From: a virus
DNA: 20,612 nt
Reading direction: 5' to 3' (one strand)
Virus record (IMG/VR): IMGVR_UViG_3300050821_020018
Span: 1 to 20,612 of that record
A program made the translations under genes and the position numbers. Each line of letters begins with the position of its first letter. Position 1 is the stretch's first letter. The notes beneath the pieces were generated by a model. The model made no database searches. It saw only the letters and a list, made by a program, of their open reading frames with translations, and was not told where the DNA came from. This document shows positions 1-6,864 of this stretch, piece after piece.

Positions 1-981
1 AATACCTTTTTACATAATTATGGAACCCAGAATACCTTCCTTGGTCAAGCAGCCGGCAATCAAACTCTTACTACTGCTGATGCGATAGGAAATACAGGAA
101 TTGGAGCTGAGGTTCTTGAGCATTTGACCACAGGGCTCTACAATACTTCAACGGGCGATCTTAGCATGATGAATACAACGTCCGGCAGTAGAAACTGTTG
201 CTATGGAGCAGAATCTTTAGAAGCATTGACAAGTGGTAATTATAACTGCACTCTTGGATTTGCTAATTTACAATTCTTGACGACAGGATCGTTAAATCTA
301 GCCCTTGGACCTACCGCAGGTGCTAATTATACTGGAGATGAGAGTAGTAATATTCTGCTCTCGAATGCGGGAGTAAATGGAGAAGATGAGACCATTAGAA
401 TTGGAACACAAGGACTTCAAATTGAAACCTATGTGGCAGGAATCTATGGGGCTTCAGTCGGAACAACCAATGCTCCTGTATTTGTAGATAATGCGGGCAA
501 ATTGGGAACGGTTGGAGGAGGAACTCCTTCAGGAGCCCAAGCCTTTATGGCTTATCAGAACGGTAACTATAGCAATGCTGGAAGTATAAATTATAATTTA
601 GGAACTTCAGTAGTATTAGCCATTATCTATGATGATGGGGGAAATGTTTATGTAGGGTCCGGAGCTGGAGCTCCAGCTACATTTACCGCTCCCATAACAG
701 GAAGATATTTATTAAATGTAACCTTTACTTTGAATAATTCTGGAGCTACAGCACGGTTTGTTACTACTATAACTACAACAGCAAGAACATATCTTGATAA
801 TTTCATAATATCTAATTCATCAGGGATAGGAGTAGCATTTGGATGTCACCAAACTGTGGTTATCGCCGATATGAGTGCCGGAGATACTGCTACTTATAAT
901 GTTCAACTCAATGGCAATAACATCTTAGGTGGAACCGCGTCTAATCCCCTAACTTATATAAGTGGTTATCTAATACAATAA
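1..981 (+). CDS. Tail fibre / receptor-binding protein, 5' partial
   Basis: The reading frame is open from base 1, so the gene begins before the window; 326 codons are visible and the first internal ATG is at 124. The N-terminal half is made of degenerate units of about 24 residues of the type 'NT..G..A...LTTG..N...G', a YadA-head-like or self-trimerising fibre repeat. A conserved linker follows (IRIGTQGLQIETYVAGIYG). The last 130 residues are rich in beta strands (TFTAPITGRYLLNVTFTL and later strands) and resemble a C1q/TNF-like jelly-roll head, as found at fibre tips. The likely role is a trimeric fibre that contacts the host surface. A good Shine-Dalgarno immediately after its stop serves the next gene, so the two are probably cotranscribed. 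The fibre assignment is inference from repeat architecture and the jelly-roll tip. Confidence 0.75.
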   Translation, partial: NTFLHNYGTQNTFLGQAAGNQTLTTADAIGNTGIGAEVLEHLTTGLYNTSTGDLSMMNTTSGSRNCCYGAESLEALTSGNYNCTLGFANLQFLTTGSLNLALGPTAGANYTGDESSNILLSNAGVNGEDETIRIGTQGLQIETYVAGIYGASVGTTNAPVFVDNAGKLGTVGGGTPSGAQAFMAYQNGNYSNAGSINYNLGTSVVLAIIYDDGGNVYVGSGAGAPATFTAPITGRYLLNVTFTLNNSGATARFVTTITTTARTYLDNFIISNSSGIGVAFGCHQTVVIADMSAGDTATYNVQLNGNNILGGTASNPLTYISGYLIQ

Positions 982-991
982 AGGAGAAACT

Positions 992-1306
992 ATGAAAATT
1001 TTAGTTGATAACAAATTAATTCTTGAACTCAATGAAACACAAAAGAAAGTAATCAAAGACGAGATTCATGAAGATATCTTTGAAGAGGATATGAAGCGGC
1101 GTCTTTCTTGGGTTCTTACGCACAAATACAATGAAGTATTTAAGAAACTTAAACAGGAATGGGATCCTAAATTAGAGGCTAATGGCATCAAAATGATCCC
1201 TACTGACAAAGATGAATATGCTAAGTTAGTGTTCTCGCAACCTGATTATAAATCAAAGGATCAACGGACTGAGTCTGATATAAAGCTGAAAACAAAAGCT
1301 CCGTAG
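992..1306 (+). CDS. Small fibre-associated hypothetical protein
   Basis: This 104-residue protein is charged, mostly helical and has no signal peptide. It begins 10 bases after the fibre stop with AGGAG placed 6 bases before ATG, so it is the second gene of the fibre operon. The N-terminus (MKILVDNKLILELNETQKK) followed by alternating Lys/Glu helices resembles the small proteins often found directly downstream of phage fibre genes. It could be a fibre chaperone or a small virion component, but no catalytic motif is visible. The C-terminus is rich in Lys, Asp and Ser and probably disordered. The function is unknown; the gene itself is secure from its ribosome-binding site and spacing. Confidence 0.7.
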   Translation: MKILVDNKLILELNETQKKVIKDEIHEDIFEEDMKRRLSWVLTHKYNEVFKKLKQEWDPKLEANGIKMIPTDKDEYAKLVFSQPDYKSKDQRTESDIKLKTKAP

Positions 1307-1331
1307 CTTCATTACATCCCCTTTTTTTGTA

Positions 1332-1362
1332 CCACGGTAGAAGTAACCATCTCTTACCGTGG
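1332..1362. repeat. Inverted repeat between convergent genes
   Basis: CCACGGTA at 1332-1339 pairs with TACCGTGG at 1355-1362, with extra A-G/C-T pairs inside. It lies between the end of the + fibre operon and the end of the - early block. No clean T-run follows on either strand, so it is a stable hairpin rather than a textbook terminator. It may assist the next hairpin or protect mRNA ends. Confidence 0.5.
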
Positions 1363-1373
1363 ATTTAAAGCAG

Positions 1374-1401
1374 GCCTCGTCTACTACTAGAAGAGGCTTT
1401 T
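1374..1401 (+). terminator. Probable intrinsic terminator of fibre operon
   Basis: GCCTC (1374-1378) pairs with GAGGC (1393-1397) and is followed by TTTT and a further T-rich stretch on the + strand. The stem is short, and the hairpin overlaps the stop codon of the convergent gene ending at 1387. Position and orientation fit termination of the fibre operon. Confidence 0.5.
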
Positions 1402-1584
1402 ACAATTTTTATCTTTAGTGAATCCAAATGATATCCATACAGGCTTAGATTCCTGTGAACTACACTGCTTATAGATCTTGAATCGAGAATCTTTCATAAC
1501 GAATATTTCAGTACCAAAGTCAGCATGATCCCATTTATTGGGTCTTCCATAACGGAATCTTCTTTCTCGTGAAATTTCATTCAT
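1387..1584 (-). CDS. Small hypothetical protein
   Basis: This 65-residue basic protein has an Arg-rich N-terminus (ERRFRYGRPNKWDHADFG) and ends in a Lys-rich stretch. It has no signal peptide or membrane segment. ATG is preceded by AGGAG that overlaps the TAA/TAG end of the upstream small membrane gene, so it is the last gene of the leftward early operon. I recognise no family. Its end runs into the hairpin shared with the convergent fibre operon. Confidence 0.5.
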   Translation of the reverse strand: MNEISRERRFRYGRPNKWDHADFGTEIFVMKDSRFKIYKQCSSQESKPVWISFGFTKDKNCKSLF

Positions 1585-1593
1585 CGATATCTC

Positions 1594-1722
1594 CTAATTA
1601 TAGAAAATTCCCATGATAACTATGATTATTACAAATGAAAAAACTATAAGAACTGGAAGAACAACAAAAAGAAGTCCATATCTCCATAGTAAATTCAATA
1701 ATAATTCACCTATTTCATTCAT
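1594..1722 (-). CDS. 42-residue single-span membrane protein
   Basis: The frame on the - strand starts at 1722 and stops at 1594. Its ATG overlaps the TGA of the Erf-like gene (ATGA), indicating translational coupling. The peptide starts MNEIGELLLNLLWRYG and then carries about 22 uninterrupted hydrophobic residues (VLPVLIVFSFVIIIVIMGIF), one transmembrane helix. It is too short for an ordinary holin and lacks a lipobox. It could be a holin-like, regulatory or accessory membrane peptide. The four-base overlap upstream and the Shine-Dalgarno for the next gene at its 3' end support reality. Confidence 0.55.
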   Translation of the reverse strand: MNEIGELLLNLLWRYGLLFVVLPVLIVFSFVIIIVIMGIFYN

Positions 1723-2462
1723 TTTATCCCATTTCTTAGATTCTTTATTTCTCTAATCCTATTCATAGCTGTCTGGAACTTAGATTTAGGCATATCGGCA
1801 ATAGATTGTATTTTCAATCCATCCAAAACCATCTCACCAATATCAGGATAGCCTTGTAACTCATACTGAGCCTCATCAAGCTGTTCCTTGGTTATAGTCT
1901 CATAGGATTGTTCTTTAGGATTATACTTCGTATTCAAAGCCACTCCCTTGGAGGCAACTTCTCGTTGATCATGAACTGCAAGTTCACCATCATCATCTTC
2001 ATCCCCCGTTACAACACCGATAAGGGCAGCAAGGGAATATCTCTTTAAGAAAGTTATATAACTTCCTAAGGCCTGAATATCAGGTTTAGCAGGAACAATT
2101 CTCATGCGAGATTCAATCCACTGCCCAGATGAATGCCCCAGAATAGTATGAAGAATATTCTGTCCATCATCATTGGGAAGAATCTGTTGTATAACAGATA
2201 GGTTATTTTTAGCCAATGGCCCTCGGCAAGCTTTAACGATTTCAGCAAGATCCGCATAGCGAGACTTAAAGAAGGGATTTACAGCACTTAGGCTCGCCGT
2301 TCTTATCTCAGACTGAGCTTTAGCCAGGGCAGAGAAAAGTTCGTTTAAATCGGCTGATTTATTCGGAATTGAAGGCCTGTTCTTTTCTTCTTTGTAAGAC
2401 TCTACTTTTTCAGAGAGTTCTTTAATTGAATCGAGTATTCGTAAAAGTTCAATTGATTCCAT
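1719..2462 (-). CDS. erf: Erf-family single-strand DNA annealing protein
   Basis: This 247-residue protein matches the ERF superfamily of phage recombinases, which anneal complementary single strands during recombination and genome circularisation. Visible hallmarks run from about residue 44 to 157: LAKAQSEI, the segment NPFFKSRYADLAEIVKACRG, HSSGQWI, then QALGSYITFLKRYSLAALIG and the acidic TGDEDDDG. A short N-terminal coiled coil precedes the core, and a Lys-rich C-terminal tail follows. The length is typical. It sits in a leftward early operon with a YqaJ-tail-like gene, the usual neighbourhood of annealing proteins with an exonuclease, although no complete exonuclease is seen here. Its stop overlaps the next start. 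Confidence 0.9.
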   Translation of the reverse strand: MESIELLRILDSIKELSEKVESYKEEKNRPSIPNKSADLNELFSALAKAQSEIRTASLSAVNPFFKSRYADLAEIVKACRGPLAKNNLSVIQQILPNDDGQNILHTILGHSSGQWIESRMRIVPAKPDIQALGSYITFLKRYSLAALIGVVTGDEDDDGELAVHDQREVASKGVALNTKYNPKEQSYETITKEQLDEAQYELQGYPDIGEMVLDGLKIQSIADMPKSKFQTAMNRIREIKNLRNGIK

Positions 2463-2736
2463 CTTTATCCTTTAATACTATTTCTTTCCAACCATCAACA
2501 CTTTGTATAAATAAAGCCAATGGTGCTGTAATATCATATTGCATAGTTTTGGTTTTTATCCATACTACGCCTGGTGGTGCTTTATCTTCTATGGTCGGAG
2601 TTCTAATGCTTATAATTGTACGATATTTTAAACATAGGCATTTATCTTCACACAACCAATTATTAATAAAAACTATGGAAAATATGATAATAATAATTGA
2701 TGCCATCCATCCAATAAGTATTAGAACTTCACTCAT
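2449..2736 (-). CDS. Small membrane-anchored hypothetical protein
   Basis: I prefer the internal ATG at 2736 (MSEVLILIGWMASIIIIIFS) over the earlier ATG at 2754. It is preceded by GGGGGA and overlaps the upstream stop by only 8 bases. The product has 95 residues: one N-terminal transmembrane helix, then a Cys-containing linker, then a probably cytoplasmic beta-rich segment ending WKEIVLKDKDGIN. The gene overlaps the Erf start by 14 bases, so the two are coupled. No family is recognised. Confidence 0.6.
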   Translation of the reverse strand: MSEVLILIGWMASIIIIIFSIVFINNWLCEDKCLCLKYRTIISIRTPTIEDKAPPGVVWIKTKTMQYDITAPLALFIQSVDGWKEIVLKDKDGIN

Positions 2737-3031
2737 ACTTATCCCCCATTTCAATTACAGATTTCTTTGCATTCTCTCTCGAAACTGCCTTCAACTTCTC
2801 TTTCACATATAAAACTTCTTGAGAAAGTTGATAGATAGTCTTTTTGAGAGTTTCGTGTTCTTCTTTTAAGCGTAACGTAATGTGTTCATTTAAGTTATTT
2901 ATTTCCATAAAGCATTTAAGGTTAGTATTACAATCCTTTCCAACCTGTTTTATCATAATGCACACTCTTATACAGCCTACTACTACAATACAAGTTTGAA
3001 TAACGCTAAAAATTTGATTTATTTCCATCAT
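2729..3031 (-). CDS. Membrane-anchored coiled-coil protein
   Basis: This 100-residue protein has an N-terminal hydrophobic helix (IFSVIQTCIVVVGCIRVCIM). A long charged coiled coil follows from about residue 45 to 90, with heptads around LKEEHETLKKTIYQLSQEV. The start follows GAGG and overlaps the TGA of the tiny upstream ORF. Spanin, anti-host or scaffold-like roles are possible, but nothing in the sequence decides. Cys residues cluster in and next to the membrane helix (C14, C20, C24). Confidence 0.55.
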   Translation of the reverse strand: MMEINQIFSVIQTCIVVVGCIRVCIMIKQVGKDCNTNLKCFMEINNLNEHITLRLKEEHETLKKTIYQLSQEVLYVKEKLKAVSRENAKKSVIEMGDKYE

Positions 3032-3087
3032 TCATCATCCTCTTCGTTATCAATAAGCCATAGTAATATGAATAGCCAGTTAATCAT
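3028..3087 (-). CDS. 19-residue hydrophobic micro-ORF
   Basis: ATG at 3087 lies 1 base after the upstream stop, with AAGGA before it. It encodes MINWLFILLWLIDNEEDDE and ends in TGA overlapping the next ATG. The peptide is a very short hydrophobic helix with an acidic tail. It may be a real micropeptide or only a coupling device that delivers ribosomes to the next gene. Confidence 0.3.
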   Translation of the reverse strand: MINWLFILLWLIDNEEDDE

Positions 3088-3088
3088 T

Positions 3089-3433
3089 CTAATCCTTTAT
3101 CTTAAACAACTTCCAAACCAACGTATCCTCTTTTCTATACTTCTCTAGATTAACTTTAGCAAGCTGAGGAATCGCCATATAGTCTACATTGCCTTGTCTG
3201 GTTGTGGCTTCATAGATATATTTTCCTCCCATAGCACTCTTATAATCTGAGAGTATCTTCAATTCCTGGCTCAATTCCTTCTCAATCTTCTCATATTCTT
3301 TAAGCACCTTCTTTATCTCATAAAGCTTCTTAGCGATTTTAAGCCATTCCTTGTTCTCGCTACGGGGAACGCATTCAGAGACAGCAGAGTTGAGAACAGA
3401 AGAGACAGTAGATTGTATGGTTACTGATTTCAT
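3089..3433 (-). CDS. YqaJ-tail-like protein (no nuclease domain)
   Basis: This 114-residue protein has a central coiled coil (residues 25-65, KKLYEIKKVLKEYEKIEKEL). Its C-terminus (GNVDYMAIPQLAKVNLEKYR then a Trp-Lys ending) closely resembles the C-terminal tail of YqaJ/lambda-exonuclease-family proteins in many phages, where 'GNVDY..IP.L..V.L..YRK' is common. The nuclease domain normally upstream is absent. The protein is therefore either a free-standing tail domain, perhaps a partner bridging an exonuclease to the Erf-type annealer three genes downstream, or a remnant. The start has AAAGGA about 7 bases upstream. The family link is from recollection of the motif, not a search. Confidence 0.55.
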   Translation of the reverse strand: MKSVTIQSTVSSVLNSAVSECVPRSENKEWLKIAKKLYEIKKVLKEYEKIEKELSQELKILSDYKSAMGGKYIYEATTRQGNVDYMAIPQLAKVNLEKYRKEDTLVWKLFKIKD

Positions 3434-3473
3434 AGTATCCTTTATTTGACCTTCACGGGTTAATTATTTGTTG

Positions 3474-3501
3474 GGGAATGTGTGTAGCATTCCCTTTTTT
3501 T
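3474..3501 (+). terminator. Intrinsic-terminator-shaped hairpin facing + strand
   Basis: GGGAATG (3474-3480), a 7-base loop, then CATTCCC (3488-3494) and TTTTTTT on the + strand. The surrounding genes are on the - strand, where the hairpin precedes an A-rich run and is not followed by T. It would stop only antisense transcription. It could also be a 5' leader stem for the downstream leftward genes. Confidence 0.55.
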
Positions 3502-3512
3502 ATGTTGCTATT

Positions 3513-3740
3513 TTAATATTTTTCTAATTCCATAAAAAAATATATCTGTTTTTCAATATCTCCGAGTATCAAATTTAATGTTTCTATTATCTCTTCTAGA
3601 TTTTCGGTGGAACTTTGTTCAGCTTTCCCCTGATCTATAAAGTAATTTATCGTATCCAGAACAGTACAAGTAATTTCATGTTGCTTCCTGAGAAACTTTA
3701 ATTGTGATTCGGTTATTTCTTTTAATTTATTAACATCCAT
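3513..3740 (-). CDS. Small coiled-coil protein, first gene of leftward operon
   Basis: This 75-residue helical protein (MDVNKLKEITESQLKFLRKQ at the start) has amphipathic heptads throughout and an aromatic C-terminus (IYFFMELEKY). ATG is preceded by AGGAG with 8 bases spacing. It is the promoter-proximal gene of the early - block, directly under the divergent promoter region. First-position small genes in such operons are often regulators, but no DNA-binding motif is visible. The function is unknown. Confidence 0.6.
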   Translation of the reverse strand: MDVNKLKEITESQLKFLRKQHEITCTVLDTINYFIDQGKAEQSSTENLEEIIETLNLILGDIEKQIYFFMELEKY

Positions 3741-3757
3741 TTTGGTTACTCCTGCTA

Positions 3758-3785
3758 TTGATATTTAACTATATAATGATATAAT
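3758..3785 (+). promoter_or_regulatory. Sigma70-type promoter for the Cro-like gene
   Basis: TTGATA (3758-3763), 16-base spacer, TATAAT (3780-3785) on the + strand. The start point would be near 3792, about 35 bases before the gene at 3826. Only the -35 departs from consensus. Confidence 0.6.
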
Positions 3786-3809
3786 AACATATATAAAACT
3801 AAATTGCAA
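3781..3809 (-). promoter_or_regulatory. Sigma70-type promoter for the leftward early operon
   Basis: Read on the - strand: TTGCAA (3809-3804), 17-base spacer, TATTAT (3786-3781). Its -10 box overlaps the -10 box of the rightward promoter almost base for base. The two promoters should therefore exclude each other, a simple genetic switch layout. Confidence 0.5.
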
Positions 3810-3825
3810 TACATAAAGGATAGAA

Positions 3826-4056
3826 ATGAACTATTTAGCCAAGACTGTAAAATATGATCAAGATCAATTGAGAGAAAAGATAAAAGTTATAATGATGGAC
3901 AAAGAAATGAGCGTGGGGGAACTTTCTAGAATTATAAGAATATCAGCCCTTACCTTAAAAACTTTCTTAAATGAAGAAACTACCCTGAAATACGTAACTT
4001 TTATCAAGATTTATAAGTATATTATTGCCTATGAAGACCTAAATGGTGAGAAATAA
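3826..4056 (+). CDS. Small Cro/XRE-like helix-turn-helix regulator
   Basis: This 76-residue protein carries a helix-turn-helix around residues 26-52 (MSVGELSRIIRISALTLKTF, with a following turn and helix). The spacing resembles XRE/Cro-type binding domains. It is transcribed divergently from the early operon, and AAAGGA precedes ATG by about 8 bases. Position, size and the overlapping promoters suggest it represses the leftward promoter, its own promoter, or both. No obvious matching operator pair was found in the promoter region itself. Inverted repeats occur downstream of the gene. The regulator role is inferred. Confidence 0.6.
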   Translation: MNYLAKTVKYDQDQLREKIKVIMMDKEMSVGELSRIIRISALTLKTFLNEETTLKYVTFIKIYKYIIAYEDLNGEK

Positions 4057-4295
4057 CTTGAAATTTATGGTGGAATAATTACTTTGGATAAGTGCTCACT
4101 TGTTGTGAGTGCCATCATACAGCAAAAAAAACAGTATGATTTAAATTGAAATTAAAAAAGTTAAGAGCTGTAGAGAGATTTTCATCTATTTACAACTCTT
4201 ATAAACTTTTTTTGATTAACATTTGTTAACCATATTCGTTTAAAATTATCAGCTACCAGGCGTCTTTTTAAACAAATACACACGAAAACAAGAAT
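4057..4295. other. Non-coding region with several inverted repeats
   Basis: The 239 bases between the regulator and the replication-type gene hold four inverted repeats: CTCAC/GTGAG near 4095-4109, ATCATAC/GTATGAT at 4114-4120 and 4134-4140 around an A8 loop, AAGAGcTGTA/TACAaCTCTT at 4163-4172 and 4191-4200 followed by a T7 run, and ATTAAC/GTTAAC around 4215-4230. The AT-rich composition and position before a winged-helix replication-like gene fit an operator, terminator or origin region. No iteron series is visible and I could not settle on a promoter. Confidence 0.4.
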
Positions 4296-5318
4296 ATGCC
4301 ATTCAAACCGATAAGTCAACAAAAAACACTCAAAATAAAGCAGCCAAGCGCTGAATTACTTAGTAATCCGGTAGATTTCATTAGAAATCTTTCTTCTCTC
4401 AAAATAGATACTATAAACACCCTTGATTTTTTTGATAACAAATATGAGACTGTTACCGTTAGCCAAACTAAAATTGCTAAGTGCTCAGGGAGAAAAAGCA
4501 GATCCCGTAGTAACGTAGCATTGAAATCTTTAGAACGAGAGGGTCTTATTACCATGAAGTATAGGCACAGGTATACTTCCGTATACTCTTTATCACCAAT
4601 TCTTAAAAGTCCAATTGTTCGGTTCCATCTTTCTGATATTATTCCTAATTTCCGCAATGTTATCTTCGCTACCATCTTTGGGGCATTCGCTGCTTCCAGC
4701 GCCCAAAACAACAACGAGGGAACACCATATAAAAAAGGATATAAGGAATTTAAATCCATAGGGGGTAAAATGACCACAAAAAACCCTAAAGTTGAATTAA
4801 TTTCTCCCGTTATAAAAAATATTACGTGTCTTGACCTCACAAAAGAGGGGGAAGCAGATCTAACTCGGTTCTGTGATGAGGCAATTCTATATGCTGAAGA
4901 TAGATTTCCCCATAAACAGGAAATAAGAAACAGGTATTCTTACTTTTGTAGTCTTGCCCATCAATGGCATCAGATACATAATGTTCCGGTGGATTACACG
5001 TACTGCAATCGTTTAAAATTCTCCTATGCTATCCCTACTGGCGCTAAGATGTTGAGGACGAATAAATCTAAAAAAGATTTTAAGAATTCAACCCGTGACA
5101 AAATGTCACGGACTCAAAAAACAACCGTAACGAACTATTATCCTGATCACACCACTAAGATCACGGTTAAAAGCAAAACAATCAAAGAGATAAAAGAAAA
5201 AGAAGCTGAAAGGGAAAGGCGCTATCAAGAATCAATCTCTTCGATAAAGCCTCGTAAGATATTCTATGAATCTACTCCCCAATCAGAAGAGTTTCTTAAA
5301 ATGCTAGGATTGAAATGA
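4296..5318 (+). CDS. Winged-helix DNA-binding protein, possible replication initiator
   Basis: The 340-residue protein has a winged helix at about residues 40-100: VSQTKIAKCSGRKSRSRSN forms a recognition-helix region, then LKSLEREGLI and a basic wing (MKYRHRYTSVYSL). This layout is seen in plasmid and phage replication initiators and replisome organisers. The middle (180-240) is helical with aromatic and Cys residues. The C-terminal third is very basic and ends in a Glu/Lys coiled segment. The start has only a weak ribosome-binding site (GAAAACAAGAA). It is the first gene of the rightward block and overlaps the RusA-like gene by 4 bases (ATGA). The replication role is inferred from fold and position; a transcriptional regulator is the alternative. 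Confidence 0.5.
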   Translation: MPFKPISQQKTLKIKQPSAELLSNPVDFIRNLSSLKIDTINTLDFFDNKYETVTVSQTKIAKCSGRKSRSRSNVALKSLEREGLITMKYRHRYTSVYSLSPILKSPIVRFHLSDIIPNFRNVIFATIFGAFAASSAQNNNEGTPYKKGYKEFKSIGGKMTTKNPKVELISPVIKNITCLDLTKEGEADLTRFCDEAILYAEDRFPHKQEIRNRYSYFCSLAHQWHQIHNVPVDYTYCNRLKFSYAIPTGAKMLRTNKSKKDFKNSTRDKMSRTQKTTVTNYYPDHTTKITVKSKTIKEIKEKEAERERRYQESISSIKPRKIFYESTPQSEEFLKMLGLK

Positions 5319-5779
5319 AGGCTCTAGAATTTATATACCAAGAATCCCCTCAGTTGAAAGAAATGTCTTTTCCCGCCCCTAAGATCATCTATACAATTAT
5401 AGGCACTCCTGCGCCCTATATTCGTTGCTATGAGGGCCAAAAGGGATGGGATATGCAAAAGCAACATAGGCTCCATGCCGAAAACTCTCTCCTTGGCCAG
5501 CGTGATACTCGACCTCTCTTAAAGGGAATGTTACATTTAGATATAGATTTCTATTTTGAGCCCAAAAAAGTTCCTGGTAGTACTAAAAGATATCTTAGGA
5601 ATGGACTTGAAGGACATCCCTGCGGCTTAAAGCCTCAGTTATTTAACTTAGTTAACTTTATAGAAGTTGTGGGTCCCGATGTTCTTTGGACTAAGGATAG
5701 TAGCATTACTTCTTTAAGGATACGAAAAATATATGACAAAAAACCACGAACTGAAATATCTATTATGGAGTTAAAATAG
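5315..5779 (+). CDS. RusA-like resolvase homologue with altered active site
   Basis: This 154-residue protein follows the RusA Holliday-junction resolvase pattern: an early 'I.GTPAP..R' strand (28-37), a central LDIDFYF strand (75-81), then GLKPQLFNLVNFIEVVG (104-120), LWTKDSSI (124-131) and the closing strands KKPRTEISIMEL. RusA needs a D-x-D in the 'DLDNL.K' segment and a further D at 'DD..I'. Here those positions read Q108-L-F110 and K127-D128, and the usual Lys is N114, so only the last Asp survives. RusA normally resolves branched intermediates before packaging. This copy may bind junctions without cutting, or the residues may be replaced elsewhere. It overlaps its neighbours by 4 bases and 1 base, in an operon. 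Confidence 0.6.
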   Translation: MKALEFIYQESPQLKEMSFPAPKIIYTIIGTPAPYIRCYEGQKGWDMQKQHRLHAENSLLGQRDTRPLLKGMLHLDIDFYFEPKKVPGSTKRYLRNGLEGHPCGLKPQLFNLVNFIEVVGPDVLWTKDSSITSLRIRKIYDKKPRTEISIMELK

Positions 5780-6270
5780 TGGCTAAAACAAAGCATTCTA
5801 GCTCATACAAAGAGAAATCTCCTATAAAAACCTTTCGTGATTCTGCTGAATTTTATTCAAATAGAGTTAGACCAGTTTCCGATGCATTTTTAGAAAAGAC
5901 AGCTGATTATGTAAAAGAATGGTCATCGAGAGAAGACTCATTTACGTTCAATCAATTCTTTGTAGAAACCGGAATAACGGATAGTGATTACAATGAATGG
6001 AAAGAAAAAAACGAAAAGCTTAAAAGAGAGCATAAGTTTGCCTTGATGCGATTAGCTTCTCGTAGAGAAATTGGTGCTATTAAGAATCAATTAAATACCC
6101 AGATGATAACTTTTGCTATGCCTATGTATGACCCTCAATGGGAAAAAGAAACGGTAAGAAGAAGTAATCTAACCAAGCAAGAGAATGCCGCCGGGGCAAC
6201 TCAAACACAGTTTGTTTTGGTAGATAAGATTCCTGATTCATCGTTAGTTAAGCCCAAGGAAGAAGAATGA
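5779..6270 (+). CDS. Probable terminase small subunit
   Basis: The 163-residue product starts at GTG (5779), with GGAG about 9 bases upstream. The upstream stop shares one base. Residues 40-95 look like a helical DNA-binding region (FTFNQFFVETGITDSDYNEW) followed by a basic helix (RLASRREIGAIKNQLNTQM). The tail is acidic-basic and disordered. The size, fold and location about 1.3 kb before the large terminase fit the small subunit, which recognises the packaging site and activates the motor. There is no decisive motif, so the call rests on context and helical layout. Confidence 0.55.
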   Translation: MAKTKHSSSYKEKSPIKTFRDSAEFYSNRVRPVSDAFLEKTADYVKEWSSREDSFTFNQFFVETGITDSDYNEWKEKNEKLKREHKFALMRLASRREIGAIKNQLNTQMITFAMPMYDPQWEKETVRRSNLTKQENAAGATQTQFVLVDKIPDSSLVKPKEEE

Positions 6271-6446
6271 TTACCGATGAAGAAATAGAAAATGAGCTTA
6301 AAAGATTAAAAGTAGTTAGTGATGATTTCTGGCGGAACGGTGAAATAGATCACAGATTTGATATGTCTCAAGAAGAATTTGACGCATTAATCTGGAGGCC
6401 TGATAGGCCATTTGGTAAAAAAACTAAACCTAAGGAAGAAGAATGA
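6267..6446 (+). CDS. Small acidic hypothetical protein
   Basis: This 59-residue ORF starts MITDEEIENELKRLKVVSDD and ends KPKEEE. Its ATG overlaps the upstream TGA (ATGA), and its TGA overlaps the next ATG. The last 15 bases (AAGGAAGAAGAATGA) are identical to the end of the preceding gene, so each copy supplies both a KEEE tail and a Shine-Dalgarno for the next gene. The function is unknown. Confidence 0.55.
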   Translation: MITDEEIENELKRLKVVSDDFWRNGEIDHRFDMSQEEFDALIWRPDRPFGKKTKPKEEE

Positions 6447-6700
6447 GTGATAAAAAACTTACTCCTGAAATGACCATTGAAGAATCAATCTTATTTCTTT
6501 CAAAAAGATTAGATAATATAGAAAGATGCAATAAACATACGTGCTCTCTCAACGATATTAACAAGGAAGTTATAGGAAATTACATTCTTGCTCAAATACA
6601 GCAAGATATAGATGAGCAAAATAAGTTCGCTGCCTTTAAGATAAATTATATTTATGAAAAATGGATGGAGCTTGATCAGAAATTGAAGGAAATAGGATGA
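6443..6700 (+). CDS. Small helical hypothetical protein
   Basis: This 85-residue protein is helical and acidic, with a coiled-coil-like start (IEESILFLSKRLDNIERCNK) and end (WMELDQKLKEIG). There is one Cys-His cluster (CNKHTC, 33-38), without enough ligands for a clear zinc site. It is translationally coupled through ATGA on both sides in the run of small genes before the terminase. No family is recognised. Confidence 0.6.
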   Translation: MSDKKLTPEMTIEESILFLSKRLDNIERCNKHTCSLNDINKEVIGNYILAQIQQDIDEQNKFAAFKINYIYEKWMELDQKLKEIG

Positions 6701-6864
6701 GAACACAGGAAGAATTAAATCTTTTAGAAGATATTATTAGATCTATAGCTAAGAAAAAAGGGATTTCTGTTTCTGATTACTTTTATGATTTAGATAAGAC
6801 CCATCCTCAAAAAGTATCTATTCAAGACACTATCGATGCCATAGTAGATAAGGAAATACAATGA
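6697..6864 (+). CDS. Small hypothetical protein
   Basis: This 55-residue ORF (MRTQEELNLLEDIIRSIAKK at the start) has ATG overlapping the upstream TGA and its own TGA overlapping the next ATG. AGGA sits 8 bases upstream of ATG. A predicted helix is followed by a Tyr-rich turn (SVSDYFYDLDKTHPQK). The function is unknown; the overlap pattern supports the gene. Confidence 0.45.
   Translation: MRTQEELNLLEDIIRSIAKKKGISVSDYFYDLDKTHPQKVSIQDTIDAIVDKEIQ

Noticed and set aside
4316-4840. 174-codon open frame on the - strand
   Set aside because: It lies wholly inside the winged-helix protein gene, has no ribosome-binding site of note and its hydrophobic content mirrors the sense codons.
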